Of a stretch of DNA of 64,000 bases, positions 42,002 through 51,853 are shown in pieces (the first letter of the stretch is position 1; the number at the start of each line of letters is the position of its first letter). The notes below the pieces were generated by a model, which was given only the letters and a program-made list of their open reading frames with translations, was not told where the DNA came from and made no database searches. Source of the stretch: Dyella flagellata (lineage in GTDB: Bacteria > Pseudomonadota > Gammaproteobacteria > Xanthomonadales > Rhodanobacteraceae); assembly GCF_030160275.1 (NCBI RefSeq), contig NZ_BSOA01000018.1, positions 62,001 to 126,000 of the forward strand, written 5' to 3'. Position numbers and translations under genes: made by a program.

Positions 42002-42409
42002 TTAATGGCGGATATCCCGGTCATGGTCATGTCGGCGAAACGGCAACACATTGCCGCCTTCGACTGTCGAAGTTTCATGTGTCGGATATTCCGGCGTATA
42101 CAGCTCGACAGTGGGAAGTATCAGCGCTGTCAGCACTGAGTCGATCATCCACAGATGGCCCGCTTCGCGGTCGTTGCCGTCAATGCTTACTTCAAAACTG
42201 TAGCGGCGCTCCAGCACCCGCTTGCCGCGGAAGCGGCGCACCCGCAGGCCACTCATGCCCACCGTTTCATCCAGCAACTGCAGGCCGTGCTGTTGGCAGC
42301 GCCAACGGGCTTCCTGAATGGCGCGATCGCGGGCACGACTGAGCACCAGCCAAGTGCCGGCGATGGCCAGCAGCACGAGCAGCAGCAGTAAGGTAGCGAA
42401 GTCGCCCAT
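42002..42409 (-). CDS. DUF3301 family membrane-anchored protein
   Basis: 135 residues. An N-terminal transmembrane helix (TLLLLLVLLAIAGTWLVLS) is followed by a cytoplasmic domain with CQQHGLQLLDETVGMSGLRVRRF and ERRYSFEVSIDGNDREAGHLWM, the DUF3301 pattern. It is found next to nadC in related genomes as far as I recall; here 36 bp separate them, with nadC upstream on the same strand. Function unknown. Confidence 0.8.
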   Translation of the reverse strand: MGDFATLLLLLVLLAIAGTWLVLSRARDRAIQEARWRCQQHGLQLLDETVGMSGLRVRRFRGKRVLERRYSFEVSIDGNDREAGHLWMIDSVLTALILPTVELYTPEYPTHETSTVEGGNVLPFRRHDHDRDIRH

Positions 42410-42445
42410 AACTCCAGTGTGTGGGCGACCGGCCCGCCTCGCAAG

Positions 42446-43303
42446 TCAGCTGATTTTCAAACGGAGCGAAAGGTCGATGGCCCGCACATGCTTGGTCAGC
42501 GCACCGACCGAGATGTAGTCCACGCCGGTGCGCGCGTAGTCGCCGATGCTTTGAAGGTCGACGTTGCCGGAGATCTCCAACGGTACGCGGCCATCGGCTT
42601 GCGCGACGGCCTGCTGCATCAGTGGCAAGCTGAAATTGTCCAGCATGATGCGGTCCACCCCGGCGTCGAGCGCCTGCTGCAGTTCGTCCAGGTTTTCGAC
42701 TTCTACTTCCAGCAGCAGGGTAGGGTGCAGCTGACGGGCGGCCTGGACTGCTGCGGCGATGCTACCGGCGGCGATGATGTGGTTTTCTTTGACCAGGATG
42801 GCGTCGTAAAGACCGATGCGATGGTTGTGGCCGCCGCCGCAGCGAACAGCGTATTTCTGGGCGAGGCGCAAACCCGGCACAGTCTTGCGGGTATCGAGCA
42901 CGCGTGTCCTGGTGCCGGCCACGGCAGCGACGTAGGTTGCCGTGATGGTGGCGGTGCCGGAAAGCATCTGCAGGAAATTCAGTGCGGAGCGTTCGGCCGT
43001 AACGAGGGCGCGAGCATTGCCATGCATCTCGCAAACGATGGTGCCGGGCGTTACCTGGTCACCGTCGTTGACGCGCCAATGGATGCGTGCCTGCGGGTCG
43101 AGCTTGTGCACGCAGGTATCGAACCAGGGAATGCCGGCGATGACCGCTTCCTCTCGGCAGGTGAGTGCGGCGAAGGCTTGTGCGTCGGCGGGTAGCAGAC
43201 TGGCGGTGGCGTCACCGTGGCCGATGTCTTCGGCAAAAGCGCGTTCCACATCGGCGTCGATCAGGCGCTGGTCGGGCGGGACGAATCGAAAGGTTTGACT
43301 CAT
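42446..43303 (-). CDS. nadC: Nicotinate-nucleotide diphosphorylase (carboxylating)
   Basis: Quinolinate phosphoribosyltransferase of de novo NAD synthesis; it converts quinolinate and PRPP to nicotinate mononucleotide. 285 residues from the ATG at 43303. Conserved stretches are ALNFLQMLSGTATITATYV, LDTRKTVPGLRLAQKYAVRCGGGHNHRIGLYDAILVKENHI (substrate-binding Arg, Lys and His) and DRIMLDNFSL. The frame stays open for 16 codons upstream, but those codons lack a ribosome site. Confidence 0.96.
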   Translation of the reverse strand: MSQTFRFVPPDQRLIDADVERAFAEDIGHGDATASLLPADAQAFAALTCREEAVIAGIPWFDTCVHKLDPQARIHWRVNDGDQVTPGTIVCEMHGNARALVTAERSALNFLQMLSGTATITATYVAAVAGTRTRVLDTRKTVPGLRLAQKYAVRCGGGHNHRIGLYDAILVKENHIIAAGSIAAAVQAARQLHPTLLLEVEVENLDELQQALDAGVDRIMLDNFSLPLMQQAVAQADGRVPLEISGNVDLQSIGDYARTGVDYISVGALTKHVRAIDLSLRLKIS

Positions 43304-43383
43304 GCGGGAAGCAAAGGCACGTGGTGGGAATGTCGCGCATGCTACTCGCATGGGGGTAGAAACGGCACTGCACTGGCAGTGTC

Positions 43384-43448
43384 ATAGGCTGGGACGAAAT
43401 CCCAGCATCGTCGTGTGGCGCGAAAGCTGGGATTTCATCCCAGCCTAC
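43384..43448. repeat. GTAG REP doublet (copy E)
   Basis: The left head reads ATAG, the right GTAG; hairpins are GCTGGGA-CGAAA-TCCCAGC and its inverted partner. It lies between nadC and the DUF1631 gene, 25 bp from the DUF1631 stop. Confidence 0.85.
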
Positions 43449-43472
43449 AGGAGCGGCGGGCGTGCAGCCCGT

Positions 43473-45785
43473 TTAGGGCGCCTCGCCCGGACGGGCCTCT
43501 TCGTGACTCAAGCGATCCACGATCGCATCCATCGCGCGATCGAACAGCGCGTTGGATGCCAGGATCCGCGCGCGGCCTTCCGCCATCACCAAGGCCAATT
43601 CATAAGGCGAGAAATCCCCCACCTTCAAGCCGCGGCGATTGACGAACAGGTAGCGTCCGCTCATCGGGCTGATCCACGACAGCTTGGCGCGCTCGAAGTG
43701 CTCGTCCTGGCCGCTGAATTCCAGCCAGGTGCCCGGCTTGAGCGCCTTTACCAGTTCGAGCTGCTCACGCACATCCGGCGCAATGCTGTCTTCGGCCGGG
43801 TCGTTGGTCGAATCGTCCTCCAGGTCGGCCGCGCTCTCGGCGATCGGCTGGATGCTTTCCGGAATCGGCAGCGGCGCAGGCGCGGCTGCGGCGGCTTGCG
43901 GTTGCGCCGATGCGGGGGTTGGTTCGCCTAGCTGCTGGCGATAATAGCCGTGCAGCTGGGCGAGCAGTTTCTCGATGTCGGCCTCCTGGAAGGCGACGTT
44001 CGCCAGGCCTTTGCGCAATGCGCGCTCGATGCCCGGTAGCAGTTGCCGCAGATCGCGCTTGGCTTCCGGCGTGCGCACCGGTCTGGTGCTGGCGATGAAG
44101 GCATCGACAAAGCGCAGCGCTTCGCGGAATTCGTTCGATTCCTCGCCCTTGCGCAGGATGGTCAGTACCAGGTAGTTCGCCCATGCACGCGACAGCACGC
44201 CGTGGATCAGCGGTGGCAGTACGTTGTCACCGATGCGGTTGAGGATTTCGCGCGCGGCACGGCGGCGCGCCTGTTCCAGTTTCTCGCGGCCGCGGGTGGA
44301 CTCCGCCACGCGCTGTTCGGCGAGTTCCGCGCGACGGCGGTTCGATTCCTGGAACTGCTGCAATTCGGCCGAAAGACGATCGAAGATCGACATGTCATCA
44401 TCGAATTCCTGCAACAGGCGTTCGACGATGGCCTTGACGGTGTCGTGCAGGCGGCCGTCGCGGTCCGATTCTTCCGACCAGCTCTTGGCCGCTTCGGCCA
44501 GGCCGTCCAGCAAGCGGCGCGCAGGGTGCTGCCGATGCGCGAACAGCTTGCGGTCGAGGATCGCGGCCTTGAGATAAGGAATCTGCAGGCGCGCCAGCAG
44601 CACCTGCATCTGCGCCGGCAGGTTGCGGTCCTCGAGTATGAACTCGAACAGCATGCCGACCAGGTCGATGGTGTCTTCATCGATGGTGGCGATCTGCCCC
44701 GGACGCTGGCCGCGCAGCGAGCCGAGCTGCAACATCAGCTGTTCTTTGAGCTGCAATACCTGCTCGGCAATGTCCGACGTGTTCATGGTCGTGGTTGCCG
44801 CCGGCTGCGGCATCGGCACCATGGCCGCCTGGCTTTGCAGCACGCTGAGCGCGCCGATCAATTCGTTGGCGGTCGGCAGCGGCCCCATGGTCATCGCCGA
44901 CAGCGGCACATTCGGGTGCGCGCGGCGTGCCGTGAACAGGGTGCGCAGCGTCTGCAGCAATTCGGCCGAGGCCTCGCTGTCGTCAGCCGGCAGCGGTTGG
45001 GGAACTTCGCCAGCCGCCGTGGCAGCAGTTGCCCCAGCGGCAGCACCGGTACCGGCGCTTCGCACCACTTCGTGGCGCAACTGCGGCAGCACTCCCGCGC
45101 GCATCAGTTCGGCGTTGACTTCCTGGTACAACTCCTCCAGCGCAGCCATCACATAGCGATCGAACAGCTTGTAGATGATCAGCTTCACGCGCATGTCGGC
45201 GTTCAGCTCTCGCATCGCCTGGCGGAACGCCTGCGAGAGCATGGCCGGGCCGATCGGATTGCTGGCGTCTTCGATGCGCGTGCCGCCGCAGATGACCGAC
45301 AGGCGCTGGTTCACGGCGAACAGGTCACGCGTCAGGCGCGTCTCGTTCTTGCCGATCATGCTGGTGATGGCCAGCGACTCTTCCAGCTCGTTATCGGCTA
45401 CCAGCGACAGCTCCACCGAACCGGGCTGCGGCGCAGGGGTGCTGGGGCCAGTGTTGGCGCCGGCCGGCCGGGTACCGCTGGCAAAGTCGTTCAGCTCGCG
45501 CGCCACCAGGGCCAGAAAAGCGCGCTCGATCACCGGCCGACGCTTGCGCACCTCGCGCATGCCGTCGAAGTAATGCATTTGCGCGGCATTGTTCTCCGCC
45601 TTCTCCGCCAGATCGAACAGGGCGTCGTCGACGTGCTCGAACATGTTGCCGACGTATTGCTGCAGGCGGCGGGAGGAGATGTTCCGGACAGCATTCAACA
45701 GGTCGCCCCCGCGTCCGCTGGATGGGTCCAGCCGTTGGCTAAGATTGACTACGTTGGAGGATTCGTTGGCTTCTTTCATCGCCAC
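43473..45785 (-). CDS. DUF1631 family protein
   Basis: 770-residue cytoplasmic protein, mostly helical, of the DUF1631 family (once misannotated as thymidine phosphorylase). The N-terminal part has ISSRRLQQYVGNMFEHVDDALFDLAEKAENNA. The middle has long charged helices (LQQFQESNRRRAELAEQRVAE, probable coiled coil). The C-terminal part (LKPGTWLEFSGQDEHFERAKLSWISPMSGRYLFVNRRG) resembles a PilZ-like beta-barrel seen in this family. The start may be residue 1 or Met3. It has no close operon partner. The link to c-di-GMP signalling through a PilZ-like fold is a suggestion, and the RxxxR/DxSxxG motif is not clear. Confidence 0.82.
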   Translation of the reverse strand: MAMKEANESSNVVNLSQRLDPSSGRGGDLLNAVRNISSRRLQQYVGNMFEHVDDALFDLAEKAENNAAQMHYFDGMREVRKRRPVIERAFLALVARELNDFASGTRPAGANTGPSTPAPQPGSVELSLVADNELEESLAITSMIGKNETRLTRDLFAVNQRLSVICGGTRIEDASNPIGPAMLSQAFRQAMRELNADMRVKLIIYKLFDRYVMAALEELYQEVNAELMRAGVLPQLRHEVVRSAGTGAAAGATAATAAGEVPQPLPADDSEASAELLQTLRTLFTARRAHPNVPLSAMTMGPLPTANELIGALSVLQSQAAMVPMPQPAATTTMNTSDIAEQVLQLKEQLMLQLGSLRGQRPGQIATIDEDTIDLVGMLFEFILEDRNLPAQMQVLLARLQIPYLKAAILDRKLFAHRQHPARRLLDGLAEAAKSWSEESDRDGRLHDTVKAIVERLLQEFDDDMSIFDRLSAELQQFQESNRRRAELAEQRVAESTRGREKLEQARRRAAREILNRIGDNVLPPLIHGVLSRAWANYLVLTILRKGEESNEFREALRFVDAFIASTRPVRTPEAKRDLRQLLPGIERALRKGLANVAFQEADIEKLLAQLHGYYRQQLGEPTPASAQPQAAAAAPAPLPIPESIQPIAESAADLEDDSTNDPAEDSIAPDVREQLELVKALKPGTWLEFSGQDEHFERAKLSWISPMSGRYLFVNRRGLKVGDFSPYELALVMAEGRARILASNALFDRAMDAIVDRLSHEEARPGEAP

Positions 45786-45983
45786 ACCCCTGTGGTTGGC
45801 TCGCTAGGCCTTGTTTGAATGCTGCCGACAATGGCTGCTGATCGCCTTTGCCGACCGCGGACGATCGTTACAGGGATGCTGCCGATGCTCGGAACATAAG
45901 CGAAAACCCATTTCACCGCCATGTCCCAAGTCATGCTTTTGTGAATCATCTATCCAGCCGGCGTGAAGATACCTGAACGAGCC

Positions 45984-46256
45984 CTAGGCGCCGGACGGAA
46001 AATCCGTGAATTGGGTGGTGCCGATGCCTTCCTCGGGCAGCATCACCGGGATGCCATCCTCGATCCGGTAGATCACCTTGCGGTCGACCGTGATCAAGCC
46101 CTCGTCCACCCGGTTCTGGACCGGGCCCCCGGCGACATTGAGCACCTGACCGCCGTCGATGGCCTGGTTCAGGGCGGTCAGTTCACCGGTGTTGAGGGGC
46201 CGCACCGGCGTCTTGCTTACCGGGCAGCACAGGATGTCGAGCAGGCGTTTGTCCAT
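45984..46256 (-). CDS. Trm112 family / UPF0434 protein
   Basis: 90 residues. It begins MDKRLLDILCCPVSKTPVRPL, the N-terminal zinc-finger-like segment of the Trm112/YcaR family, and ends with VIYRIEDGIPVMLPEEG, equally typical. Only the first Cys pair (CC) remains, as in most bacterial members. Eukaryotic Trm112 activates methyltransferases; the bacterial role is not settled. It lies divergent to purE with 66 bp between starts. Confidence 0.9.
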   Translation of the reverse strand: MDKRLLDILCCPVSKTPVRPLNTGELTALNQAIDGGQVLNVAGGPVQNRVDEGLITVDRKVIYRIEDGIPVMLPEEGIGTTQFTDFPSGA

Positions 46257-46322
46257 GGAAACGGCAGGTATCGTTGCAATGCGGCGAAGTCCGTACAATA
46301 GCCCCTTTTGGACGACCGGGCC

Positions 46323-46826
46323 ATGACGGAAACTGCTTCAGCACCGCGAGTGGGTGTGGTGATGGGATCGCGTTCGGATTGGGAAACCATGACGCACGCC
46401 GCGGACGTGCTCCAGGAGCTGGGCGTGCCGCACGAGGTGCGGGTGGTATCGGCCCATCGCACCCCGGATCTGCTGTTCCAGTATGCCGAGCAAGCGGTGC
46501 AGCGCGGCATCCAAGTGATCATCGCCGGCGCCGGTGGCGCCGCCCATCTGCCAGGCATGCTGGCGGCCAAGACCCGGCTGCCGGTGTTCGGCGTGCCGGT
46601 GCAGTCCAAGGCGCTGAACGGCATGGATTCCCTGCTTTCCATCGCCCAGATGCCGGCTGGCATTCCGGTCGGTACCCTGGCGATCGGCCGCGCCGGGGCG
46701 TGTAATGCCGGCTTGCTCGCTGCCTCCGTCCTGGCCCTGCACGATCCGGCCATCGCCAAGGCGCTGGAGGCTTATCGCGCGCGTCAAACCCAGACCGTAC
46801 TGGACAACTCGGACCCCCGTTCGTGA
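46323..46826 (+). CDS. purE: 5-(carboxyamino)imidazole ribonucleotide mutase
   Basis: Class I PurE, converting N5-CAIR to CAIR in purine synthesis. 167 residues. The motif [13 protein letters not shown] binds substrate, the catalytic His is in VVSAHRTPD, and [13 protein letters not shown] and [22 protein letters not shown] are invariant in the family. The ATG at 46323 is used in preference to an in-frame TTG at 46308. The stop overlaps the purK GTG start (GTGA). Confidence 0.97.
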   Translation: MTETASAPRVGVVMGSRSDWETMTHAADVLQELGVPHEVRVVSAHRTPDLLFQYAEQAVQRGIQVIIAGAGGAAHLPGMLAAKTRLPVFGVPVQSKALNGMDSLLSIAQMPAGIPVGTLAIGRAGACNAGLLAASVLALHDPAIAKALEAYRARQTQTVLDNSDPRS

Positions 46827-47971
46827 GCATACGTAATAAGCAACCCGTGCTGGGCATCCTGGGCGGCGGACAGCTTGCCCGCATGCTGGCCATTGCCGCG
46901 GCCCCGTTGGGAGTCAGGACCTTGGTCGTAGACAGCGCCGCTGATGCTTGTGCCGGGCAGGTGGCGTCGCTGCGCCTGGCCGATTGGACCGATTTCGCCG
47001 CGCTGGAAAAATTCGCGGCCGAAGTCGACGTGGTCACCTTCGATTTTGAAAACGTGCCGGCAGATACCGCGCACTGGCTGGCCGAACACGTGGCGGTATT
47101 TCCCAATCCACGCGCGCTGGCGGTAGCGCAGGATCGTCTGGCCGAGAAAACCCTGTTCCGCGAATGCGGTTTGCAGACGCCGGCGTTCGAGGCGGTCGAC
47201 ACACGCGAAGATCTGGAGCGTGCCTTGGCCAAGATCGGCGCTCCCTCCATCTTGAAAACTCGCCGCCTGGGTTACGACGGCAAGGGTCAGTTCCGCATCA
47301 AGCAGCTCTCAGACGCGGATGCGGCCTGGGAGACGCTGGGCGCCAATGCGCACGGTTTGATTCTTGAGGCCTTCGTGCCGTTCGAGCGCGAGCTTTCCGT
47401 GCTGGCGGTGCGCACACGCCATGGCGATTTCCGCGTCTGGCCGCTCACCCAGAACTGGCATACCGATGGTGTGCTGAGCATGAGCCTCGCGCCTGCGCCG
47501 GAAGTCGGTGGATTACAGGCGCGCGCCGCGGCATTGGCGCGCACCCTGGCCGACCATCTGGATTACGTAGGCGTGTTTGCGCTGGAGCTGTTCGTCAAGG
47601 ACGGCGAGTTGCTTGGCAACGAAATGGCGCCGCGCGTGCACAACTCCGGTCACTGGACCATCGAAGGCGCCATTGCCAGCCAGTTCGAAAACCATGTGCG
47701 GGCCGTGCTCGGCTTGCCGTTGGGCGATACCTCGGCAAGGGGCTGTTCGGCGATGTTCAACTGGATCGGTGAATTGCCGGACGCGACGCCGGTGCTCAAC
47801 GGCGTCGACAGCCATTGGCACGACTACGGCAAACAGCCGCGTCCTGGGCGCAAGGTGGGGCATGCCACCGTGTGTGCGCAGGATACAAAGACCTTGGCGG
47901 CACGTGTGGACGAGATTGCACGGGCATTACAACGCGAAGAGCAAGCAGCACCTGCGCTGAAGGTGCTCTGA
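46823..47971 (+). CDS. purK: N5-carboxyaminoimidazole ribonucleotide synthase
   Basis: ATP-grasp enzyme making N5-CAIR from AIR, bicarbonate and ATP, the step before PurE. 382 residues with a GTG start coupled to purE. It has [20 protein letters not shown] at the N-terminus, the ATP-grasp part [17 protein letters not shown] and [22 protein letters not shown] (metal-binding Glu and Asn). A solo REP follows 6 bp after the stop. Confidence 0.97.
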   Translation: MSIRNKQPVLGILGGGQLARMLAIAAAPLGVRTLVVDSAADACAGQVASLRLADWTDFAALEKFAAEVDVVTFDFENVPADTAHWLAEHVAVFPNPRALAVAQDRLAEKTLFRECGLQTPAFEAVDTREDLERALAKIGAPSILKTRRLGYDGKGQFRIKQLSDADAAWETLGANAHGLILEAFVPFERELSVLAVRTRHGDFRVWPLTQNWHTDGVLSMSLAPAPEVGGLQARAAALARTLADHLDYVGVFALELFVKDGELLGNEMAPRVHNSGHWTIEGAIASQFENHVRAVLGLPLGDTSARGCSAMFNWIGELPDATPVLNGVDSHWHDYGKQPRPGRKVGHATVCAQDTKTLAARVDEIARALQREEQAAPALKVL

Positions 47972-47976
47972 CGAAT

Positions 47977-48004
47977 GTAGGCTGGGATTGCCATCCCAGC
48001 CTAC
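47977..48004. repeat. GTAG REP, single palindrome (copy F)
   Basis: 28-bp near-perfect palindrome, GTAGGCTGGGATTGCC and its mirrored half, with GTAG at one end and CTAC at the other. It looks like a doublet that has lost its central part. Confidence 0.85.
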
Positions 48005-48117
48005 GCCTCTCCCTCAGCCCAAGTTCGCATGGCATCATGCGCTCGACCCGCGCTGATGGCTTGACCTGAGGCGCGGCCATTCTGCGGATACTCCGCGACT
48101 ACAGGGCACAAGGAACT

Positions 48118-49047
48118 ATGAAACCGATTCGCCTCCTATTGGCGGCGTTGGCGTTGTGCGCAGCCAGCGTCCATGCACAAAACACTCCGGCCGACGCCGG
48201 CTCCACCCAGGACAAGTCCGCGCAACTGCTCGCTTCGTTCAAGCCCGAACACGGTACGATCAAGCTGCCTAACGGCATTGCGACGTTGCAGCTCAACGAC
48301 GATTTTTACTACCTGTCGCCGAGCGATGCCGAGCGTCTGCTCACGCAGGGCTGGGGCAATCCGCCGGGTAGCAAGACCTTGGGCATGATCATCCCTCAGG
48401 CTGTAAGCCCCCTGTCCGACCAGGGCTGGGGTGTAGTCATCACTTACAACGACGATGGTCACGTTTCGGACGAAGATGCCGCCAAGATCGACTACACCAA
48501 GTTGCTCAAGGACATGCAGGAGGCCGACAAGAGCGACAACGAGAAACGTAAGCAGGAGGGTTACGCCGGCCTGCATTTGCTGGGTTGGGCCGAGCCGCCT
48601 TATTACGACGCGCAGAGCCATAAGATGTACTGGGCCAAGGAGCTGAAAGCCGACGACGCCAGCGGTAATACCTTGAACTACAACATTCGCGTGCTTGGTC
48701 GCCAAGGGGTGTTGGAACTGACCGCGGTGGCGGCGATGGCCGATTTCCCCAAGATCAAACAGGAAATGCCCAAGGTATTGGCGTCGACCAACTTCGACAC
48801 CGGCAACCGCTACACCGACTACAACGCAAGCACCGACAAGCTTGCCGCGTACGGCCTGGCCGCACTGGTTGCTGGCGGCATCGCCGCCAAGGCGGGCCTG
48901 TTCGCCAAGCTGGGCTTATTGCTGCTGGCCTTCAAGAAGTTCATCATCATCGGCCTGGCTGCGGCCGGCGCCTTTCTTCGAAAGTTGTTCGGCCGTCCGG
49001 CGAAGAAGTCGATCGCGTCGGGCGACTCGCAGCCGCCTTCGGTGTAA
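48118..49047 (+). CDS. DUF2167 family membrane protein
   Basis: 309 residues with a signal peptide (MKPIRLLLAALALCAASVHA). The DUF2167 region has HGTIKLPNGIATLQLNDDFYYLSPSDAERLL and VVITYNDDGHVSDEDAAKIDY followed by LHLLGWAEPPYYDAQSHKMYWAKEL, all recognisable for the family. Near the C-terminus two hydrophobic segments (AAYGLAALVAGGIAAKAG, LGLLLLAFKKFIIIGLAAAGAF) anchor it in the membrane. The function is unknown; other members are general envelope proteins. It is convergent with sodB, with two hairpins between the genes. Confidence 0.88.
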   Translation: MKPIRLLLAALALCAASVHAQNTPADAGSTQDKSAQLLASFKPEHGTIKLPNGIATLQLNDDFYYLSPSDAERLLTQGWGNPPGSKTLGMIIPQAVSPLSDQGWGVVITYNDDGHVSDEDAAKIDYTKLLKDMQEADKSDNEKRKQEGYAGLHLLGWAEPPYYDAQSHKMYWAKELKADDASGNTLNYNIRVLGRQGVLELTAVAAMADFPKIKQEMPKVLASTNFDTGNRYTDYNASTDKLAAYGLAALVAGGIAAKAGLFAKLGLLLLAFKKFIIIGLAAAGAFLRKLFGRPAKKSIASGDSQPPSV

Positions 49048-49056
49048 GCCTGAAAG

Positions 49057-49116
49057 CGCCTTCCCCTACAAATGGTAGAGGAAGGGGCGAAGCCCTCCCC
49101 TGCGAGCAGGGGAGGG
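49057..49116. terminator. Two hairpins between convergent DUF2167 gene and sodB
   Basis: The first hairpin spans 49057-49089 (CGCCTTCCCCTAC with GTAG-AGGAAGGGGCG, imperfect). The second, 49093-49116, is an 11-bp perfect stem with a GA loop, five bases after the sodB stop on the minus strand. There are no T-runs; they probably protect or end both transcripts. Confidence 0.55.
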
Positions 49117-49121
49117 AGATA

Positions 49122-49703
49122 TCAGCCGAGATTCTTCGCAGCGAAATCCCAGTTCACCAGATCCCAGAACTTGTCCACATAGTTCGGGCGAGCATTGCGG
49201 TAGTCGATGTAGTAGGCGTGTTCCCACACGTCGATGGTGAACAGCGGCTTGTCGCTGCCGGTGATCGGCGTGGCCGCATTGGAAGTGTTGACGATGCCCA
49301 GCGAACCATCCGGACGCTGCACCAGCCAGGTCCAGCCCGAACCGAAGTTGCCGACGGCGGATTTCTTGAATTCTTCCTTGAACTTGTCGAAGGAGCCGAA
49401 CGCCTTGTCGATCGCCTCGGCCAGTTTGCCGGCCGGCTTGTTGTCGCTCTTGGGCGAGCGCATGGAGTGCCAGTAGAAGGTGTGGTTCCAGATCTGCGCT
49501 GCGTTGTTGAACACGCCGCCGGAGGACTTCTTGATGATGTCTTCCAGCGCCGCGCTTTCGAACTCGGTGCCCTTGATCAGGTTGTTGAGATTGGTCACAT
49601 AGGCCTGGTGGTGCTTGCCATAGTGAAACTCCAGCGTTTCGGCCGAGATGTTCGGCTCCAGCGCGTTCTTTTCGTAGGGCAATGGGGGAAGTTCGATCGC
49701 CAT
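49122..49703 (-). CDS. sodB: Iron superoxide dismutase
   Basis: Cytoplasmic Fe-dependent superoxide dismutase, 193 residues. Metal ligands are His27 ([12 protein letters not shown]), His74 (IWNHTFYW), Asp158 and His162 ([11 protein letters not shown]). Gln70 in NAAQIWNH is the position that marks Fe rather than Mn enzymes. The ATG at 49703 is followed by the typical [17 protein letters not shown]. It is divergent from grxD (109 bp between starts), which pairs two iron/redox functions on one control region. Confidence 0.97.
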   Translation of the reverse strand: MAIELPPLPYEKNALEPNISAETLEFHYGKHHQAYVTNLNNLIKGTEFESAALEDIIKKSSGGVFNNAAQIWNHTFYWHSMRSPKSDNKPAGKLAEAIDKAFGSFDKFKEEFKKSAVGNFGSGWTWLVQRPDGSLGIVNTSNAATPITGSDKPLFTIDVWEHAYYIDYRNARPNYVDKFWDLVNWDFAAKNLG

Positions 49704-49812
49704 GAGTTGGCTCCTGGGCGTTGGCTGAGGGTAACGGGGATGCCTCCCGGTCAGACGCCGGGCCGGCTGGTACACTACTAAGCTTGCTGCATTGTAATGA
49801 TGAAACCAATTT

Positions 49813-50139
49813 ATGGACGTCAATGAGCGAATCAAGGCGGTGCTGGCCGAGCACCCGATGGTGCTTTTCATGAAGGGCACGCCGCAGTTTCCGATGTGCG
49901 GGTTCTCCGCCCGTGCGGCGCACGCACTCACCGAAGCGGGTGCGGCGTTTCATGCGGTGAACGTGCTGGCCGAGCCGGAAATCCGCGCGGCCCTTCCGCA
50001 TTACGCCAATTGGCCGACCTTCCCGCAGTTGTTCATCCAGGGCGAGCTGATCGGTGGTTGCGACATCGTGGAAGACCTCAAGGCCTCCGGTGAGCTGGCA
50101 CGCATGGCCCATGACGTGGCAGGGGATAACCAGGTATGA
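49813..50139 (+). CDS. grxD: Monothiol glutaredoxin GrxD (Grx4)
   Basis: 108-residue CGFS-type glutaredoxin that carries [2Fe-2S] clusters for iron-sulfur assembly and iron sensing. Active-site Cys29 lies in [12 protein letters not shown], with the KGTPQ segment before it and [20 protein letters not shown] after it. It is coupled to the following SDR gene by an ATGA overlap. Confidence 0.97.
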   Translation: MDVNERIKAVLAEHPMVLFMKGTPQFPMCGFSARAAHALTEAGAAFHAVNVLAEPEIRAALPHYANWPTFPQLFIQGELIGGCDIVEDLKASGELARMAHDVAGDNQV

Positions 50140-50909
50140 GTTTGAGCCTGCCGCAACACCGCTTGCCCGCGGCCTGGGCACCGGCCGCCGATGAACTGGC
50201 TGGCCGCGTGGTTCTGGTTACCGGCGCTTATGGCGGATTGGGCAGTGCGGTGGCACGCGCCGTCGCCCGTGCGGGCGCCACCGTGGTGATCACGGGCAAG
50301 CGCAAGCGGCAGCTCGAACAGCTCTACGACGCGATGCTGCGCGAAGGTTTGCCCGAGCCGGTGATCCATCCGCTGGACATGGAAACCGCCACCCCTCGCG
50401 ACTACGAGACACTGGCCGAAGGCTTGCAGCGTGACCTGGGCCGGCTCGATGGCATTGTGCATGCGGCGGCCAGCTTTGCCGGCCTGATGCCGATGGCGAT
50501 GCACAAGCCGGACGCCTGGCTGCGCAGCTTGCACGTCAATGTTTCCGCACCGTTCGCGCTTACTCAGGCGTGCCTACCCATGCTTACTGCCGCGCCCGAT
50601 AGTGCGGCGGTGTTCGTGTTGGACAGCCCCGAACTGGTGCAGCGCGCACACTGGGGTGCATACGGTGTGTCGAAAGCGGCATTGGAACGTTTCGTGGCGA
50701 TCCTGCACGAGGAGCATGACGAAGGCGCGTTCCGCGTACATGCGCTACTGCCTGCCCCGATGCGGACCACCTTGCGCCGCACCGCGTATTTCGGTGAAGA
50801 CACTTTGCAGCACCCCCTACCCGATGCCACCGCGGAAGCCGTGGTGTACCTGTTGAGCAACAAGGCGGCTGCGACACGCGGCGGCGTACTCGACTTGCGC
50901 ACGGCATGA
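50136..50909 (+). CDS. SDR family oxidoreductase (YciK-like)
   Basis: 257-residue short-chain dehydrogenase. It has the cofactor motif VTGAYGGLGSAVARAVA, a HAAASFAGLMPM segment in the NAG position, and YGVSKAALERF with Tyr-x3-Lys. The catalytic Ser region reads VFVLDSPELVQRAHW. It resembles YciK-type SDRs of gammaproteobacteria (LHVNVSAPFALTQACLPML). The substrate is unknown. It overlaps grxD by 4 bases. Confidence 0.88.
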   Translation: MSLSLPQHRLPAAWAPAADELAGRVVLVTGAYGGLGSAVARAVARAGATVVITGKRKRQLEQLYDAMLREGLPEPVIHPLDMETATPRDYETLAEGLQRDLGRLDGIVHAAASFAGLMPMAMHKPDAWLRSLHVNVSAPFALTQACLPMLTAAPDSAAVFVLDSPELVQRAHWGAYGVSKAALERFVAILHEEHDEGAFRVHALLPAPMRTTLRRTAYFGEDTLQHPLPDATAEAVVYLLSNKAAATRGGVLDLRTA

Positions 50910-50947
50910 CGAATGCCGCCCATTGCGTATTTTAAGAAGGGGAACGC

Positions 50948-51556
50948 ATGCAAACGCAGATGACCACCTTGTCGGCGGCGATCCTGCTGTTCCTGATCAT
51001 GGACCCGCTTGGCAACATCCCCATCTTCCTCAGCTTGCTCAAGGACGTGCCGCCTAAGCGCCGTCGTGCGGTGATGGTGCGCGAGCTGCTGATTGCCTTG
51101 GCAGTGTTGCTGATGTTCCTGATGGGCGGCCAGCTGATTCTCAGGCTGCTGCAGCTCAGGGAGGAATCGATCAGCATCGCCGGTGGCATCGTGCTGTTCC
51201 TGATCGGCATCCGCATGGTGTTTCCACCGGCCGAAGGCGGCATTTTCGGCCAGGCCGGCGAAGGCGAGCCGTTCATTGTGCCGATGGCCATTCCAGGCGT
51301 AGCCGGACCTTCGGCGATGGCCGCTTTGCTGTTGCTTACCAATACGCAGCCTGGCCGCACCGCCGATTGGGCCATCGCCTTGCTGGGCGCATGGTTGGCC
51401 ACGGCGCTGATACTGTTGAGTTCCACCTATCTGTTCCGCTGGCTGGGCGAAAGCGTGCTCACCGCGCTGGAGCGGGTGATGGGCATGCTGCTGATTGCCC
51501 TGTCGGTGCAGATGTTCCTGGGCGGCATCGCGGCCTACCTGCATCTGACGGTTTGA
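50948..51556 (+). CDS. MarC/YhgN family integral membrane protein
   Basis: 202 residues with about six transmembrane helices. Family stretches are LFLIMDPLGNIPIFLSLLK at the N-terminus and FIVPMAIPGVAGPSAMAALLLL in the middle. YhgN-type members are close to this size. MarC proteins are not proven drug exporters despite their name, and the transported substrate is unknown. It lies 38 bp after the SDR gene. Confidence 0.92.
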   Translation: MQTQMTTLSAAILLFLIMDPLGNIPIFLSLLKDVPPKRRRAVMVRELLIALAVLLMFLMGGQLILRLLQLREESISIAGGIVLFLIGIRMVFPPAEGGIFGQAGEGEPFIVPMAIPGVAGPSAMAALLLLTNTQPGRTADWAIALLGAWLATALILLSSTYLFRWLGESVLTALERVMGMLLIALSVQMFLGGIAAYLHLTV

Positions 51557-51582
51557 AGCCTGCGCAAACTGCCTTGGGCGAC

Positions 51583-51652
51583 GTAGGCCGGGATGACAAT
51601 CCCGGCATCAGCACGTCGCAGCTGGAAAGCTGGGATTGCCGTCCCAGCCTAC
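51583..51652. repeat. GTAG REP doublet (copy G)
   Basis: The left unit has the variant GTAGGCCGGGATGAC-AATCCCGGC with matching changes in both arms; the right unit is the standard GCTGGGATTGCC-GTCCCAGCCTAC. It lies 26 bp after the marC-like stop. Confidence 0.88.
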
Positions 51653-51853
51653 GCGCCGATGGTTTGAAAACCGCCTGGGGCGGCGAGCACAATCCCTACG
51701 ATAGGCCAAGAGGCAGGTCTGCCTTGAACAAGCTCTTAAGCATTGCCCCCAACCGCGTCGTGTATTCTTGCGCCGCCGGTCACTTTGCTTATGCGATTTC
51801 TCGCAGTTGTCACACTTGATCGGCAACATGGATTAAAACCAAGGGAGGCGGTC

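Noticed and set aside
44043-45818. 591-codon plus-strand open frame opposite the DUF1631 gene
   Set aside because: Gln/Arg/His-rich shadow frame with no domain; the minus-strand protein is a known family.
49066-50181. 371-codon minus-strand open frame over sodB and grxD
   Set aside because: Out of frame with sodB and antisense to grxD; no features.
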